64,000 nt of DNA from Butyrivibrio sp. (GTDB lineage Bacteria; Bacillota; Clostridia; Lachnospirales; Lachnospiraceae), in the NCBI GenBank assembly GCA_015056575.1, contig SVGA01000005.1, forward strand, positions 124,001 through 188,000. The letters are read 5' to 3'. The notes under the pieces were generated by a model that saw nothing but the letters and a program-made list of their open reading frames with translations, was not told the origin of the DNA and made no database searches. The position numbers were made by a program, and so were the translations under genes. This document shows, one piece after another, positions 63,124 through 64,000 of the stretch (the stretch's first letter is position 1; each line of letters starts with the position of its first letter).

Positions 63124-63816
63124 TTAACTCCTTGCGTACTTTTTCCTGTTATTTGCATCAATGACCAGGATCGCGATCACAACAATGATCGCAAGCGCAA
63201 GGCCGATGCCGCACAGAATGAATATCCATATGAAGCTGAAAAGAGTAAACTCAAGATAAATGCCATCCATGTCCGGTGATAGCAGGTCCCACTCCAGGGA
63301 TTTTCCGTCATCGGACACTTTTGTTGCATTGTGGTTGCTGGGCTTTACCGGCAGATTGATGTCCACCGTCAGGTACCCGCCGCTCATATCAAAGTAGCTC
63401 TTGTAGGCCTGAAGCTCCGACAACTCCCCGATCCCATCAAGGTCCCAGTCGATCACGTACTTAAGGCCATCCTTGGTTACCTTAAAGGAATTCATGTTTA
63501 CCATATCGGTGTCGTTATCCTTAAGCGACTCCGCCAGCTCTTTTATCTCGACATCCTTCCTTATGAGCTTGTAGCCGGCAAAGTTCCCTTCGGAATAGGG
63601 CTCCACGGTCCACCCGTCATTCTCGAAGTTCTCCACAGTCTCTTCATCAAACATATCTCCGCCAAAGCCGTAGTCCTCCAGGGACATGGCTGCATAGATC
63701 ATGGACACGTCAACCTTGCCGTTCTTCTTAACGTCAATTGATGCGTTGAACCTCACACATCCCGAAAGACACAGCATGCACACCAGGGCCATAACCACCG
63801 CGCGTACTTTCTTCAT
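63124..63816 (-). CDS. LppM-like lipoprotein with C-terminal membrane helix
   Basis: The 230-aa protein has a lipobox LSGC, a beta-rich domain starting VRFNASIDVKKNGKVDVSM as in LppM/DUF3153-type proteins, and a C-terminal membrane helix (about 195-220) followed by a short basic tail. It would be doubly anchored to the cell surface. The function is unknown. The frame opens at 63846, but that stretch encodes the TTGGAGGA ribosome site; ATG at 63816 is chosen. Confidence 0.85.
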   Translation of the reverse strand: MKKVRAVVMALVCMLCLSGCVRFNASIDVKKNGKVDVSMIYAAMSLEDYGFGGDMFDEETVENFENDGWTVEPYSEGNFAGYKLIRKDVEIKELAESLKDNDTDMVNMNSFKVTKDGLKYVIDWDLDGIGELSELQAYKSYFDMSGGYLTVDINLPVKPSNHNATKVSDDGKSLEWDLLSPDMDGIYLEFTLFSFIWIFILCGIGLALAIIVVIAILVIDANNRKKYARS

Positions 63817-63960
63817 ACTATCATTCCTCCAACTGAATTCCGTCAATAATCAAATGTGTCAAAGACAGTATAGCACCCACCTGCAGCACTCTGCATCCCC
63901 TAATTTCCGAGCCCAACATCAAAGCGGCCAAATGGGTCAATAAAGAATTTCCTATTAATC

Positions 63961-63991
63961 AAAAATGGACGCAGCCGTGGAGGCCGCGCCC
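63961..63991 (-). terminator. Terminator of a gene beyond the right edge
   Basis: On the minus strand GGGCGCGGCC, loop TCCAC, GGCTGCGTCC forms a 10-bp stem with two G-U pairs, followed by ATTTTTG. It fits the minus strand only, so a minus-strand gene probably ends just past 64000. The 140 bases between it and the lipoprotein start hold nothing else that I recognise. Confidence 0.7.
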
Positions 63992-64000
63992 TTAACTATT

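Overview
The window looks like chromosome of an anaerobic, low-to-mid GC Firmicute of the family Lachnospiraceae (Butyrivibrio/Pseudobutyrivibrio-like). This is inferred from the gene families: cellobiose phosphorylase with a LacI regulator and CUT1 transporter genes, a TrpR-like YerC protein, an M23-like/bactofilin pair, an UPF0735 ACT protein ahead of homoserine dehydrogenase, and very large secreted proteins with acidic linkers and cell-wall-binding or InlB-type repeats. Start sites mostly follow strong GGAGG-type ribosome binding sites, and several starts here are set inward of the longest open frame for that reason.

Layout. 1-2.5 kb: the end of an unidentified sensor-like gene, guaB and a small membrane protein. 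2.7-7.8 kb: a 1711-aa secreted, membrane-anchored multi-esterase, divergent from a PucR-type regulator and a membrane protein (8-10.3 kb). 10.3-13.7 kb: a minus-strand aspartate-pathway operon (UPF0735 ACT protein, hom, lysC). 13.8-17.1 kb: a WYL-domain regulator and a PD-(D/E)XK-nuclease-like gene lie tail to tail between two intergenic repeat loci. 17.2-24.5 kb: a cello-oligosaccharide module, with lacI, binding protein and two permeases on the minus strand and a divergent GH94 cellobiose phosphorylase behind a palindromic operator. 24.7-35.4 kb: two paralogous cell-wall-binding repeat proteins flank an Fe-S aldo/keto reductase. 35.6-37.7 kb: M23-like protein, bactofilin, YerC, cold-shock protein. 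37.9-40.7 kb: dapA-dapB-hisA behind a lysine riboswitch. 40.9-47.5 kb: typA, yigZ, sbcCD. 47.8-53.1 kb: a 1775-aa subtilisin-like protease with Ig-like repeats. 53.2-55.7 kb: a third copy of the intergenic repeat locus, a PHP phosphoesterase, tRNA-Ala(GGC) and a GH114-like lipoprotein. 55.7-62.5 kb: a 2263-aa secreted beta-helix protein. 62.6-64 kb: an acetyltransferase and a small lipoprotein.

The most unusual signal is intergenic. Three loci (13.95-14.09, 16.83-16.97 and 53.34-53.48 kb) carry a roughly 140-bp core made of five TTTCCAAA/TTTGGAAA blocks in alternating orientation. Centre spacing is nearly identical (19, 31-33, 39-50, 32 nt), and each core ends in a GGAAATATTTCC-like palindrome. 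Each core is bordered by short tandem repeats (units of about 19-29 nt) whose sequence differs at every locus. The first two copies face each other and enclose the WYL regulator and nuclease-like gene. I know of no described element with this architecture, and nothing in the window shows what it does.

All calls come from reading sequence and translated proteins by eye. Domain boundaries are approximate, and no database search or folding program was run.
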